Positions 52,441-61,115 of a stretch of DNA of 64,000 nucleotides are shown here, piece by piece (position 1 is the first letter of the stretch; every line of letters begins with the position of its first letter). A program made the translations under genes and the position numbers. This DNA is from JAUIAI01 sp049680625 (lineage in GTDB: Bacteria; Pseudomonadota; Gammaproteobacteria; Burkholderiales; Burkholderiaceae_E). The notes beneath the pieces were generated by a model. It was not told the DNA's origin and did not search any database. It worked only from the letters and a program-made list of their open reading frames with translations. The stretch is from NCBI GenBank assembly GCA_049680625.1, contig JBAUID010000223.1:10862-74861 (forward strand). Reading direction: 5' to 3'.

Positions 52441-54546
52441 ATGGCTGAGTCTCAACTGATTTCCCCAACCCGTGTCGGCACCGCATTGCGCTTTGGTGGT
52501 ATTCAGTTGCCGTTGCCGCCGGCGCAGGCGCTTGCTGTGCCGGTTTTAATTATCGCGATGCTTGCGATGATGATCGTACCGTTACCAGCTTTTCTTTTGG
52601 ATTTGCTTTTCTCTTTCAATATTGCGGTTGGGCTTGTTGTTCTGCTGGTTGCCGCTTATACGGTAAAACCACTTGATTTTGCCGTTTTTCCCTCCGTGTT
52701 GCTGGTAACGACCCTGATGCGATTGTCGCTTAACGTGGCGTCGACCCGTGCAGTGTTAATGGATGGGCACACTGGGTCTGATGCAGCGGGACAGGTGATT
52801 GAGTCGTTTGCGCAGTTTGTTGTTGGCGGCAACTTTGCCGTAGGCATAGTTGTTTTTGCCATATTGACCGTAATCAATTTCATGGTAGTCACCAAAGGCG
52901 CGGGACGAATCGCAGAAGTCTCTGCGCGTTTTGCGCTTGATGCGATGCCAGGTAAGCAAATGGCTATTGATGCCGACTTAAACGCCGGCATTATTGATCA
53001 GGATGAGGCGCGAACACGGCGGCGAGAAGTTTCTCAAGAGGCCGACTTTTTTGGCGCTATGGACGGTGCATCCAAGTTTGTTCGTGGTGACGCGGTCGCC
53101 AGCATTCTGATTCTGGTGATTAACGTTGTTGGTGGCTTGATGCTCGGGACACTACAACATGGACTGAGCTTCGGTGAAGCAGGTAGCAACTATACTTTGC
53201 TGGCAATCGGTGATGCCCTGGTAGCCCAGGTTCCGTCTCTGGTGATTTCAATTGCCGCGGCCCTGATAGTTTCCCGGGTCGGTCACGAAGACGATGTTGG
53301 TGGACAAATATTCAAACAATTGTTCAACGTACCGCGGGCCCTCGGCCTTGCGGCAGCTGTATTGGCATTGCTGGGTAGCGTCCCGGGAATGCCGCACCTA
53401 TCGTTTCTGACACTGGCTGGCGCCTGCGGTTGGCTGGCCTGGTGGTTGTCTCAGGTTGCCGATGCGGTTCCTGAGGCCAAGGAAGAGGTGGTCGAATCGA
53501 GCGACAGCGAAGCAACCTGGGGTGATGTAACCCCGGTTGACACCCTGGGGCTTGAGTTGGGTTACAAGCTAATCACTATGGTGGACAGTGATGATGGGGC
53601 TGAATTAATGGCCCGCGTGAAAGGTGTTCGCAAAAAATTTGCCCAGGAAGTGGGATTTCTTCCACCTGCCGTACATATTCGTGACAACCTTGAATTAAAA
53701 CCCGGCCGGTACCGAATCACCTTAAAAGGCGTTGTAATTGGCGAAGCCGAGTGCTTCCCTGGCATGTGGATGGCGATTAATCCGGGTCGGGCCAATGCCA
53801 AACTTATTGGGAACGAAACGGTTGATCCGGCGTTCGGGCTGCCGGCGAAGTGGATTGAGTCGGCCCAGAAGGAAGTTGCCCAGGCCGGCGGCTACACGGT
53901 TGTTGATGCTGCCACGGTGATGGCTACCCACCTGCATCACCTGATGCAGTCAAATGCATCGGTATTACTCGGTCGTGCAGAAGTGCAGCAGTTGCTGGAT
54001 CACGTTGCCCAACACGCGCCGAAGATCATCGAAGACGTCATTCCTAAAATTGTTTCCGTATCCCGTTTTCAGCGAGTACTTCAGAACCTGCTGGCTGATT
54101 CGATCCACATCCGCGATTCCCGCACAATTCTCGAAGCGCTGGCCGAGCACGGACCATCTAACGATGATGCTGAATTCCTGACTGACGCTGTCCGCAGGGC
54201 ACTGGCCCCGGCACTTGTCCATCAAATTTTTGGTACATCGCCGGAGCTCAATGTGATTGCAATTGACCCCCAGCTGGAGTCGTTAATGGTGCAGGCATTT
54301 GGCGACACTGAAGAACCGGCAATAGAACCATCGGTGGCCCAGTTCTTTTCTGATGCCGCAGCCAAAGCCGCTGATGACCAGGAGGTCGCGGGCTTCCCGG
54401 CCTGTCTTCTGGTGCCTGACCGTATTCGTCAGTCAGTCAGCAAGCTTGTACGCAAAAGTGCGCCCCGCCTTCGGGTGTTGGCACATGGAGAAATTCCTGA
54501 AACCCAGAGTATCCGGATAGGCCGGATTATCGGAGAGCCCCAGTGA
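52441..54546 (+). CDS. flhA: Flagellar export gate protein FlhA
   Basis: FlhA is the nonameric export gate component. The 701-aa protein has about eight membrane helices in the first 330 residues. The FHIPEP-family loop includes ISARFALDAMPGKQMAIDAD (starting as VSARFALDAMPGK here) and RRREVSQEADFFGAMDGASK. The C-terminal cytoplasmic domain binds chaperone-substrate complexes. Its ATG follows the flhB stop without a gap, and its stop overlaps the flhF start. Confidence 0.98.
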   Translation: MAESQLISPTRVGTALRFGGIQLPLPPAQALAVPVLIIAMLAMMIVPLPAFLLDLLFSFNIAVGLVVLLVAAYTVKPLDFAVFPSVLLVTTLMRLSLNVASTRAVLMDGHTGSDAAGQVIESFAQFVVGGNFAVGIVVFAILTVINFMVVTKGAGRIAEVSARFALDAMPGKQMAIDADLNAGIIDQDEARTRRREVSQEADFFGAMDGASKFVRGDAVASILILVINVVGGLMLGTLQHGLSFGEAGSNYTLLAIGDALVAQVPSLVISIAAALIVSRVGHEDDVGGQIFKQLFNVPRALGLAAAVLALLGSVPGMPHLSFLTLAGACGWLAWWLSQVADAVPEAKEEVVESSDSEATWGDVTPVDTLGLELGYKLITMVDSDDGAELMARVKGVRKKFAQEVGFLPPAVHIRDNLELKPGRYRITLKGVVIGEAECFPGMWMAINPGRANAKLIGNETVDPAFGLPAKWIESAQKEVAQAGGYTVVDAATVMATHLHHLMQSNASVLLGRAEVQQLLDHVAQHAPKIIEDVIPKIVSVSRFQRVLQNLLADSIHIRDSRTILEALAEHGPSNDDAEFLTDAVRRALAPALVHQIFGTSPELNVIAIDPQLESLMVQAFGDTEEPAIEPSVAQFFSDAAAKAADDQEVAGFPACLLVPDRIRQSVSKLVRKSAPRLRVLAHGEIPETQSIRIGRIIGEPQ

Positions 54547-56093
54547 AGCCGAAACAGTTTATCGCACCCACCGCACGGCAGGCCTTGGCGATGGTCCGCC
54601 GAGAAATTGGACCCGATGCCGTGATTCTTCAGAATCGGGCAGTGGCTGAAGGGGTTGCCGTAACCGCAGTTGCTGAAAGTGAACTGGTTCATCTGGACTA
54701 CGAGCAAGCAGACGCGGTGCCGGCATCACCGGTTTCGGTGATTTCGGAGAACAGGGATAGCCGGGATAGCCTGGATAAGCGCGCTGAGTCTCGGGACGCT
54801 CCGAACACTTTGGACGCTCAGAACACGAGCGATGCGATGAGCACGGTGCGATTCCAGGATTTCGCCAACGAGCGTCGTGCGCGTCGCGAGAAGGCAATGG
54901 CGATGCAAAAAGTATCCGGTTTGGATAAAGACACTGATCGTCCAGACTCAGAGCTGAACCACGCAGCCACCAGAGACGAAACATCGGCGCAACGGCCTGC
55001 GCGTAGGCCGCTTCACAACGAGACGGTCATTCAGGCTCCGCAAACCGCTACCCGGTTCGAGCATTTTAAGGCTGAACCGGTTGAACCGGCACCGGCCTGG
55101 CAGCCGGAGGCATCACAGACTGCCCATGAAATGCAGTCGATGGTTCACGAATTGCGCAAGATGCGCAGCTTTATTAGCCAGCAGTTCAGTGCGCTTGCAT
55201 GGGTTGACGGCGTGCGCCGTACACCGTCACAGGCGGCAATGCTGCGCTTAATGATAGAAAGTGGATTTTCGGCAAAACTAGCTCGGGTCCTGGTTTCGCG
55301 CTTACCGGATAGCATCGTTGAGCAACCGGCCCGGACCTGGTTACACCAAAGCCTGGTACGCAACCTGCGTTGTGCGTGCTTTGATGATGGCCAACTGGAT
55401 CGGGGTGGCGTCTTTGCGTTGGTAGGTCCGACGGGGGTTGGTAAAACCACTTCAGCTGCCAAAATTGCTGCTCGTTTTGCCGCGCGAAACGGTCCGGATT
55501 CGGTTGGCCTGATTTCAGCAGATGCCTATCGGGTAGCCGGGCAAGATCAGTTAATCCGCTACGGGCGGATGATCGGCACGGCGGTGCATACGGCGCGCGA
55601 CGCCGAAGACCTTGGCGTGCAACTCGATCGTCTGCAAGACAAAGCACTTGTTCTTATTGATACAGCCGGTCTCGGTCAGCGTGATCCGCGGGTAACCAGT
55701 CTTCTATCAGGCTTGTCACAAGGTGCAGTGCAACGGTTAATGGTTGTCAGCGCCAGCGCTCAGTCCGAAGTGCTGGATGAAACGCTCGACGCTTACCGGG
55801 CGGATCAAAGCGCCGGCATTGTACTGACGAAAACTGATGAAGCTTGCCTGCTGGGGGGCGCTTTGGACATCTTGATTCGCCATCGTTTACCCCTATTGGC
55901 CGTAGGTAATGGGCAACGCGTTCCGGAGGACTGGGTTTCTCCAGACCCGGATGCGTTGATTGGGCAGGCTCTGGCAATGGCCCAACGGTCGGGTGGAGAT
56001 CTTGGTGACATCGAATTAACCATGCTGATGCAGCGTATCGAACCACTTTCTGGTTTCAGCGACGGCATTCATACCGGGAGTGATCATGTTTGA
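54543..56093 (+). CDS. flhF: SRP-type GTPase FlhF
   Basis: FlhF positions new flagella, usually at a pole. The 516-aa protein starts at GTG 54543 (GTGA overlap with flhA) with MKPKQFIAPTARQALAMVRR. A low-complexity stretch with repeated Asp/Arg/Ser units lies near 75-110. The N domain is followed by the G domain with Walker A GPTGVGKTTSAAKIAARFA, SADAYRVAGQDQL, LIDTAGLGQRDPR and VLTKTDEA. The partner FlhG is degenerate here. Confidence 0.96.
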   Translation: MKPKQFIAPTARQALAMVRREIGPDAVILQNRAVAEGVAVTAVAESELVHLDYEQADAVPASPVSVISENRDSRDSLDKRAESRDAPNTLDAQNTSDAMSTVRFQDFANERRARREKAMAMQKVSGLDKDTDRPDSELNHAATRDETSAQRPARRPLHNETVIQAPQTATRFEHFKAEPVEPAPAWQPEASQTAHEMQSMVHELRKMRSFISQQFSALAWVDGVRRTPSQAAMLRLMIESGFSAKLARVLVSRLPDSIVEQPARTWLHQSLVRNLRCACFDDGQLDRGGVFALVGPTGVGKTTSAAKIAARFAARNGPDSVGLISADAYRVAGQDQLIRYGRMIGTAVHTARDAEDLGVQLDRLQDKALVLIDTAGLGQRDPRVTSLLSGLSQGAVQRLMVVSASAQSEVLDETLDAYRADQSAGIVLTKTDEACLLGGALDILIRHRLPLLAVGNGQRVPEDWVSPDPDALIGQALAMAQRSGGDLGDIELTMLMQRIEPLSGFSDGIHTGSDHV

Positions 56094-56718
56094 ACTGGGC
56101 TTAGATCAGGCGGATGGTCTGAAACAATTATTTATTCCACAACTCAGAGGCCGGGTAAATGTCATCGGCGTTAGTACCGATTCAGAACCGGGCCGTCTTG
56201 CGGTTGGCATTGGAAAAGCATTAATGAATCGCGGATACGATGTGCGCTGGGATGATCCTGCCGGGTTGCTGCCGGGTAATTTGCCATGCTGCGATGGGGA
56301 TGATTTGCCGCAGATTGTTGTATCGGCAACCCTGCGCCCTGAATTGAGCAAAGATGACGGGCAAGCGAAATGTTCGATTTTTGCTGCCCGGCCTCACCCC
56401 AGTGAGCTGAGGCTGTTGTACACCAGTATGAAAGCTGCCGACAGTCTTGAGTTGAACGGTCCGTTCACAGTGTTGTGGTGTGGTAAAGGGACGGAAGACC
56501 CTCAAATGCGCCGACTATGTGAGACGAATTTGTCTGAAACCGTCGCGAAGTTTTTGCGCAATCCAGTTGAATTTATTGATACACCACGTGGCGCGCAAGA
56601 CCCTTCTCGACCTTTAACGCCGGGGGTGACAGAGGCTCATTTTCTTGAGCGTCTTTCATCAATGCTGCTCAACCGGCTCGGTTATGTCAGCCAGCCTGTC
56701 AGCAATCTGAAGAACTGA
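56080..56718 (+). CDS. flhG: Degenerate FlhG/FleN-like protein
   Basis: The 212-aa product occupies the flhG position between flhF and fliA and keeps the FlhG N-terminal signature DQADGLKQLF, the helix that stimulates FlhF GTPase. The MinD-type deviant Walker A (KGGVGKT) is absent: the aligned segment reads GVSTDSEPGRLAVGIGKAL. The switch motifs are also unrecognisable. FlhG is usually 270-300 aa. It therefore probably cannot bind ATP as MinD does, but may still act on FlhF. It starts at GTG 56080 or ATG 56086, overlapping flhF, and its stop abuts fliA. Confidence 0.7.
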   Translation: MIMFELGLDQADGLKQLFIPQLRGRVNVIGVSTDSEPGRLAVGIGKALMNRGYDVRWDDPAGLLPGNLPCCDGDDLPQIVVSATLRPELSKDDGQAKCSIFAARPHPSELRLLYTSMKAADSLELNGPFTVLWCGKGTEDPQMRRLCETNLSETVAKFLRNPVEFIDTPRGAQDPSRPLTPGVTEAHFLERLSSMLLNRLGYVSQPVSNLKN

Positions 56719-57450
56719 ATGCAGGAACCAGCTATGTATACGGCCCAGGGACAGCTAGATGCGGAAACCACCGTCGAAAAGTATGCGCCGATGGTGCGTC
56801 GCGTTGCCAATCAACTGGTGGCACGTCTACCTCCGAATGTGGATGTTGGTGATCTGATCCAGGCAGGAATGATTGGGCTCATGGACGCCATGACCCGGTT
56901 CGATGAAAATGGTGGCGCGCAATTTGAAACCTTCGCAACGCAACGGGTTCGGGGCGCGATGCTTGACGAACTGCGTGGCTCCGACTGGATGCCGCGCTCG
57001 GCCCGACGAGCGCAACGATCTATTGAAACTGCCATAGCCAGGGTGGAGCAACGGCTGATGCGGTCAGCAACCGAGCGGGAAATCGCGGCCGAGATGGATC
57101 TGACGATTGAGCAGTATCAAAGTTTACTCGGTGATGCCCGTGGCACCCAGATTGTCAACTACGACGACCTGGGCAGCCGGGATAGTGACGACTCTTTTCT
57201 TGAGCACCATGAAGAAAAGGAGTCTGAGTCGCTGCTGGTGTTCCTTAAAGATGATTCGTTTCGTGACTCATTGCTGGCAGCAATCAGGGAAATTCCAGAG
57301 CGCGAGCAACAAGTACTTGGTATGTATTACGAACAGGATTTGAACCTCAAGGAGATAGGCGCAGTACTGGGTGTGACGGAATCGCGGGTATCTCAGCTAC
57401 ATAGCCAGGCTGTCGCGCGTTTGCGCGCTACGATGAAACCATGGAAATAA
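56719..57450 (+). CDS. fliA: Flagellar sigma factor FliA (sigma-28)
   Basis: FliA transcribes late flagellar genes. The 243-aa protein has region 2 (YAPMVRRVANQLVARLPPNV, DLIQAGMIGLMDAMTRFDEN, FETFATQRVRGAMLDELRGS, DWMPRS), region 3 (RSATEREIAAEMDLTIEQYQ) and region 4 (IREIPEREQQVLGMYYEQDL, GVTESRVSQLHSQAVARLR). It may start at ATG 56719, right after the flhG stop, or at ATG 56734. FlgM, its inhibitor, is encoded 3 kb away. Confidence 0.98.
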   Translation: MQEPAMYTAQGQLDAETTVEKYAPMVRRVANQLVARLPPNVDVGDLIQAGMIGLMDAMTRFDENGGAQFETFATQRVRGAMLDELRGSDWMPRSARRAQRSIETAIARVEQRLMRSATEREIAAEMDLTIEQYQSLLGDARGTQIVNYDDLGSRDSDDSFLEHHEEKESESLLVFLKDDSFRDSLLAAIREIPEREQQVLGMYYEQDLNLKEIGAVLGVTESRVSQLHSQAVARLRATMKPWK

Positions 57451-57559
57451 AGTGAAGTTCCTATCGTCGTGTTCAGATGTGTCTGCGGGTTGTCTACTTG
57501 CGAAGCCTGTATCCGGGGCATAATGCTGCTATTACCGACACTTGGTTACGGACGACATT

Positions 57560-57892
57560 ATGGATTTCCAGCACAAAATAGCTTTTGACGATCTTGAATG
57601 GACGGACGTTGGTGACAGCATGAAGTTCAAGCGCTATCAACAAGGTGATACCCAGGTAAGACTGGTTCAATGGGGTCGGGATATGAAGCACGAAGATTGG
57701 TGCTGTAAGGGCCACTATGGATACGTGATCGACGGCAAGGCGCAAATCACTTATTCCGACCACACGCTTACTTATGAACCTGGGGATGTTATCTTCATTC
57801 CTGATGGTGATCAGTACCAACACAGGCCAAAGGTCTTGAGTGATACCTTCACCTTCTTCAGTGTAGAAAAAAACGATCAGCTCCGAAAGTAA
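57560..57892 (+). CDS. Small single-domain cupin protein
   Basis: The 110-aa protein has a cupin barrel with GHYGYVIDGKAQITY and YEPGDVIFIPDGDQYQHRP, in which His residues could bind a metal. Function cannot be given. An unrelated gene between fliA and flgNMA is unusual. GGA lies 7-9 nt before the ATG at 57560, and a TTG six codons upstream is less likely. Confidence 0.75.
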   Translation: MDFQHKIAFDDLEWTDVGDSMKFKRYQQGDTQVRLVQWGRDMKHEDWCCKGHYGYVIDGKAQITYSDHTLTYEPGDVIFIPDGDQYQHRPKVLSDTFTFFSVEKNDQLRK

Positions 57893-57944
57893 AGCCCCAA
57901 AATACCTCGGGTGGTGGCGCAAGATTATTTCACTGCAAGCTGGC

Positions 57945-57971
57945 GGTGCAATTGGTGCATTCGGTGCATTC
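57945..57971. repeat. Three tandem 9-mers (GGTGCATTC type)
   Basis: GGTGCAATT (57945-57953) is followed by two identical GGTGCATTC units (57954-57962 and 57963-57971), directly next to the hairpin at 57973-57996. The role is unknown. Confidence 0.8.
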
Positions 57972-57972
57972 G

Positions 57973-57996
57973 TCTGCGCGATGCGTATCGCGCAGA
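57973..57996 (+). terminator. Perfect 10-bp hairpin after the cupin gene
   Basis: TCTGCGCGAT and ATCGCGCAGA flank GCGT. It lies 81 bp after the cupin stop. No T-run follows (TTCGAGG), so it may be a 3' stabiliser, a protein site or a weak terminator. Confidence 0.4.
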
Positions 57997-58337
57997 TTCG
58001 AGGTGAATGGAGAATCTCGCATGGCGGAGTTGTGTAAACCGTAAAACCGTTGAACGTCAGGGGTATCGCGCACATTAAGGGGTTTGTTTGCAACTGATTG
58101 GATTGACGGTGGTTAGGATCTCGAGCAGACGATAGCAGCGTGTCGATTACTTGATTAACTGTGTGCTGATTACGTTCACATTTCAAGTGGTGGCCTGAGT
58201 CCACTGCAGAAAGTTTCAGCCTGGCCTGGAAGTTTCGACTACACTGACATCACAAGTGCTGCATCCGTTCAGGTATGACGGCATACAAAAGCAAAATCAA
58301 AAACTATTAAAATCAAAAAAAACATGGAGACATTTCA

Positions 58338-59126
58338 GTGAACCAAAAGGTTTTCGCTAACGGGATTAATATCGCCTACCGGTTTGACGGACCCGAGGAC
58401 GCGCCCGTGGTCTTGTTAAGCAATAGCTTGATGTCGAACCTGTCGATGTGGGACCCTCAAATTGCCGTGTTGGAAAAGTCGTACCGTGTCCTGCGATACG
58501 ACACCCGGGGGCACGGCGCGACAGATGATCCGCCTGGTCCGTATTCAATCAAGCTGCTCGCTGAAGATGCTATTGCACTGCTGGATGGGTTAGGAATTGA
58601 CAAGGTTCACTTCGCCGGTTTGTCTATGGGCGGCATGATTGCTCAGTACGCAGGCGCGAATTTTCCGGAAAGAGTGGCTTCGTTGCTGTTATGTGACACA
58701 GCCAGCGAGATGCCGACCCTGGAAATGTGGAATGACAGGATTTCGATGGCGGAATCTCAGGGGATACCGGCCATGGTCGAACCAACGCTAAAGCGCTGGT
58801 TCACCGCGCCATATTTGGCACGTCAGCACCCTGATCTTGAAAAAGTTGCCGAAATGATTCGTACGACCAGCCCTATAGGGTATGTCGGTTGTGCCAGCGC
58901 TGTGCGCGATATGAGCCAGACCAGTATGCTAAAAAATATCAAAGCGCCGACGATTATCATTGTGGGCGAAGACGACCCAGCTTGTACCGTTGCGCAGTCC
59001 CGAGTCTTAGAAGAGCAGATAGTCGGCTCTACGCTTGTCATTCTGCCCGAGGCCGCGCATTTGGCGAATATCGAACAAATCGATGCGTTCAATCAGGCGA
59101 TGACGACGTTTTTGAATGCACAGTAA
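58338..59126 (+). CDS. pcaD: Alpha/beta hydrolase, 3-oxoadipate enol-lactonase-like
   Basis: PcaD opens 3-oxoadipate enol-lactone in the beta-ketoadipate pathway. The 262-aa length matches. The catalytic triad is S96 in AGLSMGGMIAQ, Asp in IVGEDDPACTV and His in LPEAAHLANIE. Other family blocks are LSNSLMSNLSMWDPQ and LRYDTRGHGATDDPPG. It starts at GTG 58338 with GGAG about 10 nt upstream. No other pca genes are nearby, so a related esterase cannot be excluded. Confidence 0.8.
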   Translation: MNQKVFANGINIAYRFDGPEDAPVVLLSNSLMSNLSMWDPQIAVLEKSYRVLRYDTRGHGATDDPPGPYSIKLLAEDAIALLDGLGIDKVHFAGLSMGGMIAQYAGANFPERVASLLLCDTASEMPTLEMWNDRISMAESQGIPAMVEPTLKRWFTAPYLARQHPDLEKVAEMIRTTSPIGYVGCASAVRDMSQTSMLKNIKAPTIIIVGEDDPACTVAQSRVLEEQIVGSTLVILPEAAHLANIEQIDAFNQAMTTFLNAQ

Positions 59127-59474
59127 CAAGACAGGCCGCTAACAAGAAGCAGCATTGAGAAGAAGCAGCATTCAGCCGCTGCGTTTGTACAGCGAGCCAC
59201 TTGAATCACCAATCGGGAAGCAGACAACTTGCGACGTAAATCGAGTTTTACTATGTATTTCCAGGTTCAGGGGTGGGCAGGCACAGTGCGCAACAATGGC
59301 CAGTTCGATGTTTGAAATTGGTCTCAGGCAGTGCGATGACTAACGATGTGAGCACGGCACTGAAGTTGCGTCAACCTCATTGTTTGTAGCCTTTATGGTT
59401 GCCTGGAATCCAAGTGATTCGCAAAACTCCAAGGCTGTCGGGCGCTGCTTATCGGAGGTTAGCTGAACGATACA
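59127..59474. other. Gap between the pcaD-like gene and flgN
   Basis: These 348 bp lie between convergent genes. They start with a 12-bp direct repeat AGAAGCAGCATT (two copies within 59140-59175). I see no gene, no clear intrinsic terminator and no promoter. A minus-strand TCCGATAA lacks a matching -35. Confidence 0.5.
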
Positions 59475-59834
59475 TCAGGCCGTCCGAAATCCGCGGCTGG
59501 TTCGGGGTGTCACGCTGCTGCCGGCATTTCGCGGATCAGTCGGGTTCCGATAAACACCGCCACCCATGTCGAGAGCGAGTAAGGCCCGTTCGGTGCGCGC
59601 CTGAGAGCGGCTGAGTAAGTCGCTGAATTGCTCGAACAAATCGATAATCTCGTTTCCTTGTGCAGGCTCAATGCTCAGGCCTGATGCGACTTCTTGCTGC
59701 AGGCGCGACAGGCCGGCCTGCACACTGGCCGCAGACCGTAACAAGTCCTCTGGTTCAGTGGCGAGTAGACTATCCAGGGCCGACCGCAGTTCAGCGGTCA
59801 GGGCCTGGACCGCGGACATTGGCTGGTCCTGCAC
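59475..59834 (-). CDS. flgN: FlgN-like flagellar chaperone
   Basis: The 119-aa helical protein has the FlgN pattern (LTAELRSALDSLLATEPEDL, SAASVQAGLSRLQQEV, TERALLALDMG). FlgN escorts hook-filament junction proteins FlgK and FlgL. GGAG lies 7 nt before a GTG at 59834, which I take as the start; ATG 59819 is the alternative. It overlaps the end of flgM by about 44 bp, an unusually long overlap for this pair. Confidence 0.82.
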   Translation of the reverse strand: MQDQPMSAVQALTAELRSALDSLLATEPEDLLRSAASVQAGLSRLQQEVASGLSIEPAQGNEIIDLFEQFSDLLSRSQARTERALLALDMGGGVYRNPTDPRNAGSSVTPRTSRGFRTA

Positions 59835-60195
59835 CAAATTTCTCCTGGCTGTTATTACGAGTGTTGCTATCGTCGCCCTGGCTTGCTTCGCCCAGGCCCG
59901 ACATGGTTTCGATCAGGGTCGCAGCTTCGGTAATCATTCGGTCAGCCACTTTGGTGACATCAATCATGAATGAGTTTGTATCGATTGCTGCTCTGACCGC
60001 GTCTACCTTGTCGGCCCGAATGTCGCCATCAGCCGCCGGTGCCACCTTGTGCGCGCCGGACAGGCGTAAGCTGTCAGTCTGTTCAATCGGGTTAACCGGA
60101 TTAACCGGCTGATTGGACGATGGTGCTCCGGTGGCTCCAGTGTGACGTGGAATTTCCGGGGTTGGAATCTCTGAGTTGTTGGTGCCAATTTTCAT
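59791..60195 (-). CDS. flgM: Anti-sigma-28 factor FlgM
   Basis: FlgM holds FliA inactive until it is exported through the finished hook. The sigma-binding part is clear: TDSLRLSG, ADGDIRADKVDAVRAAID, NSFMIDVTKVADRMITEA. At 134 aa it is longer than E. coli FlgM (97). After residue 95 an extra polar Gly/Asn/Gln tail extends into the flgN gene. A sigma-28 site lies upstream (60235-60261). Confidence 0.92.
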   Translation of the reverse strand: MKIGTNNSEIPTPEIPRHTGATGAPSSNQPVNPVNPIEQTDSLRLSGAHKVAPAADGDIRADKVDAVRAAIDTNSFMIDVTKVADRMITEAATLIETMSGLGEASQGDDSNTRNNSQEKFGAGPANVRGPGPDR

Positions 60196-60234
60196 ATCCG
60201 TCTCCGCAGGGCATCTAGCCCAGCTTTGTATCCA

Positions 60235-60261
60235 TTATCGGACCCCGCTCGGCATACATTA
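60235..60261 (-). promoter_or_regulatory. flgM: Sigma-28 promoter of flgM
   Basis: On the minus strand TAATGTAT, an 11-bp spacer and TCCGATAA match the FliA consensus at 6 of 8 and 7 of 8 positions. It would start transcription about 35-40 bp before the flgM ATG, consistent with class III expression of flgMN. Confidence 0.7.
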
Positions 60262-60308
60262 GGACGTAAACCGGAAAAAAATCGCCGTTTAAGAAATAAC
60301 GAGCCCAC

Positions 60309-60986
60309 CTAGAGCGCTATTTCGACCGTTCGACCCTTTAGGGTCCCGACCAGGACTTTGCCGGTATCCGTTCTTACCCTCAGGGGTTGTCCGTCTCGCC
60401 CGGCAGCAAGGGCTGATCCTGTGGCCAGGACGGTAAAACCCGCACCCGTGACCTGCACCCGCACCGGGTCTCCCGCGGAGATTGTCGGGGCAAAAGCGAC
60501 ATGATAGGGCAGTAAGGTCTGGCCCGCCCGTAATGGCCGGGTAGTCATTTGTCCGTCAATAGCTGAAATATCAGTCAGCGGCTGTCCCGGCTGGCGGCTG
60601 AGTTCAACTTCTCGGAGTTCAACATCGCTGGGTGCCAGGGACGATCGGGCCGCCAACTGTCGGGTGGCAACCAGGGCTTTGCCAAATACCTTTACTGTCA
60701 CCGGTAAGCCAATTGACCAGCGGGCGCCGGATACGCAACGCACCCCAATAGTTGTACGGCCCCAGAGTCGAACGCCACCCGGCATGAATGGTTCGATTTT
60801 CTCGCAAGGCTTGAGGCGGGTGCCTTTTGGTAAGTCACCGAAGCGAACTTCAACCCGGTGATCATCACCAATACGGGCGCGAACGAAGTCTTCAAGCACA
60901 TCAGCTGTTGGCGATTGTGCATGAACAGGTTGAATGGCGCTCAAGAGAAGAGCGGCAAGGACGGAATGTTCTTTAGTCGACAGCAT
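60309..60986 (-). CDS. flgA: P-ring assembly chaperone FlgA
   Basis: FlgA is a periplasmic protein needed for FlgI P-ring assembly. The 225-aa precursor has a signal peptide ending near HAQSP (residue 24). It then shows the SAF-like domain (ATRQLAARSSLAPSDVELRE, RPLRAGQTLLPYHV) and C-terminal GDPVRVQVTGAGFTVLATGS. It is divergent from flgB by 129 bp. Confidence 0.95.
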   Translation of the reverse strand: MLSTKEHSVLAALLLSAIQPVHAQSPTADVLEDFVRARIGDDHRVEVRFGDLPKGTRLKPCEKIEPFMPGGVRLWGRTTIGVRCVSGARWSIGLPVTVKVFGKALVATRQLAARSSLAPSDVELREVELSRQPGQPLTDISAIDGQMTTRPLRAGQTLLPYHVAFAPTISAGDPVRVQVTGAGFTVLATGSALAAGRDGQPLRVRTDTGKVLVGTLKGRTVEIAL

Positions 60987-61115
60987 GGCGCAACTATAGA
61001 GGCCGCAGGTGCACCGATTCAGCTCGATAAGTACCGATGAGTTGCCGCTATTTCGCGTTTAAGTTTTCGAACGGCGTGTCAACATGCCCCATCGATAAAA
61101 CTTTTTGGGTCCGAC

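Larger units (their letters stand above)
57893..58337. other. Intergenic region with 9-mer repeats and a strong hairpin
   Basis: These 445 bp contain no supported gene. GGTGCAATT, GGTGCATTC and GGTGCATTC stand in tandem (57945-57971), immediately followed by a perfect 10-bp stem TCTGCGCGAT/ATCGCGCAGA with a 4-nt loop (57973-57996). The remainder before the pcaD-like gene is unremarkable. A minus-strand frame crossing the region is judged a shadow of the cupin gene. Confidence 0.55.

Noticed and set aside
59440..59475. Minus-strand TCCGATAA downstream of flgN
   Set aside because: It has no matching -35 element and no gene starts after it in that direction.
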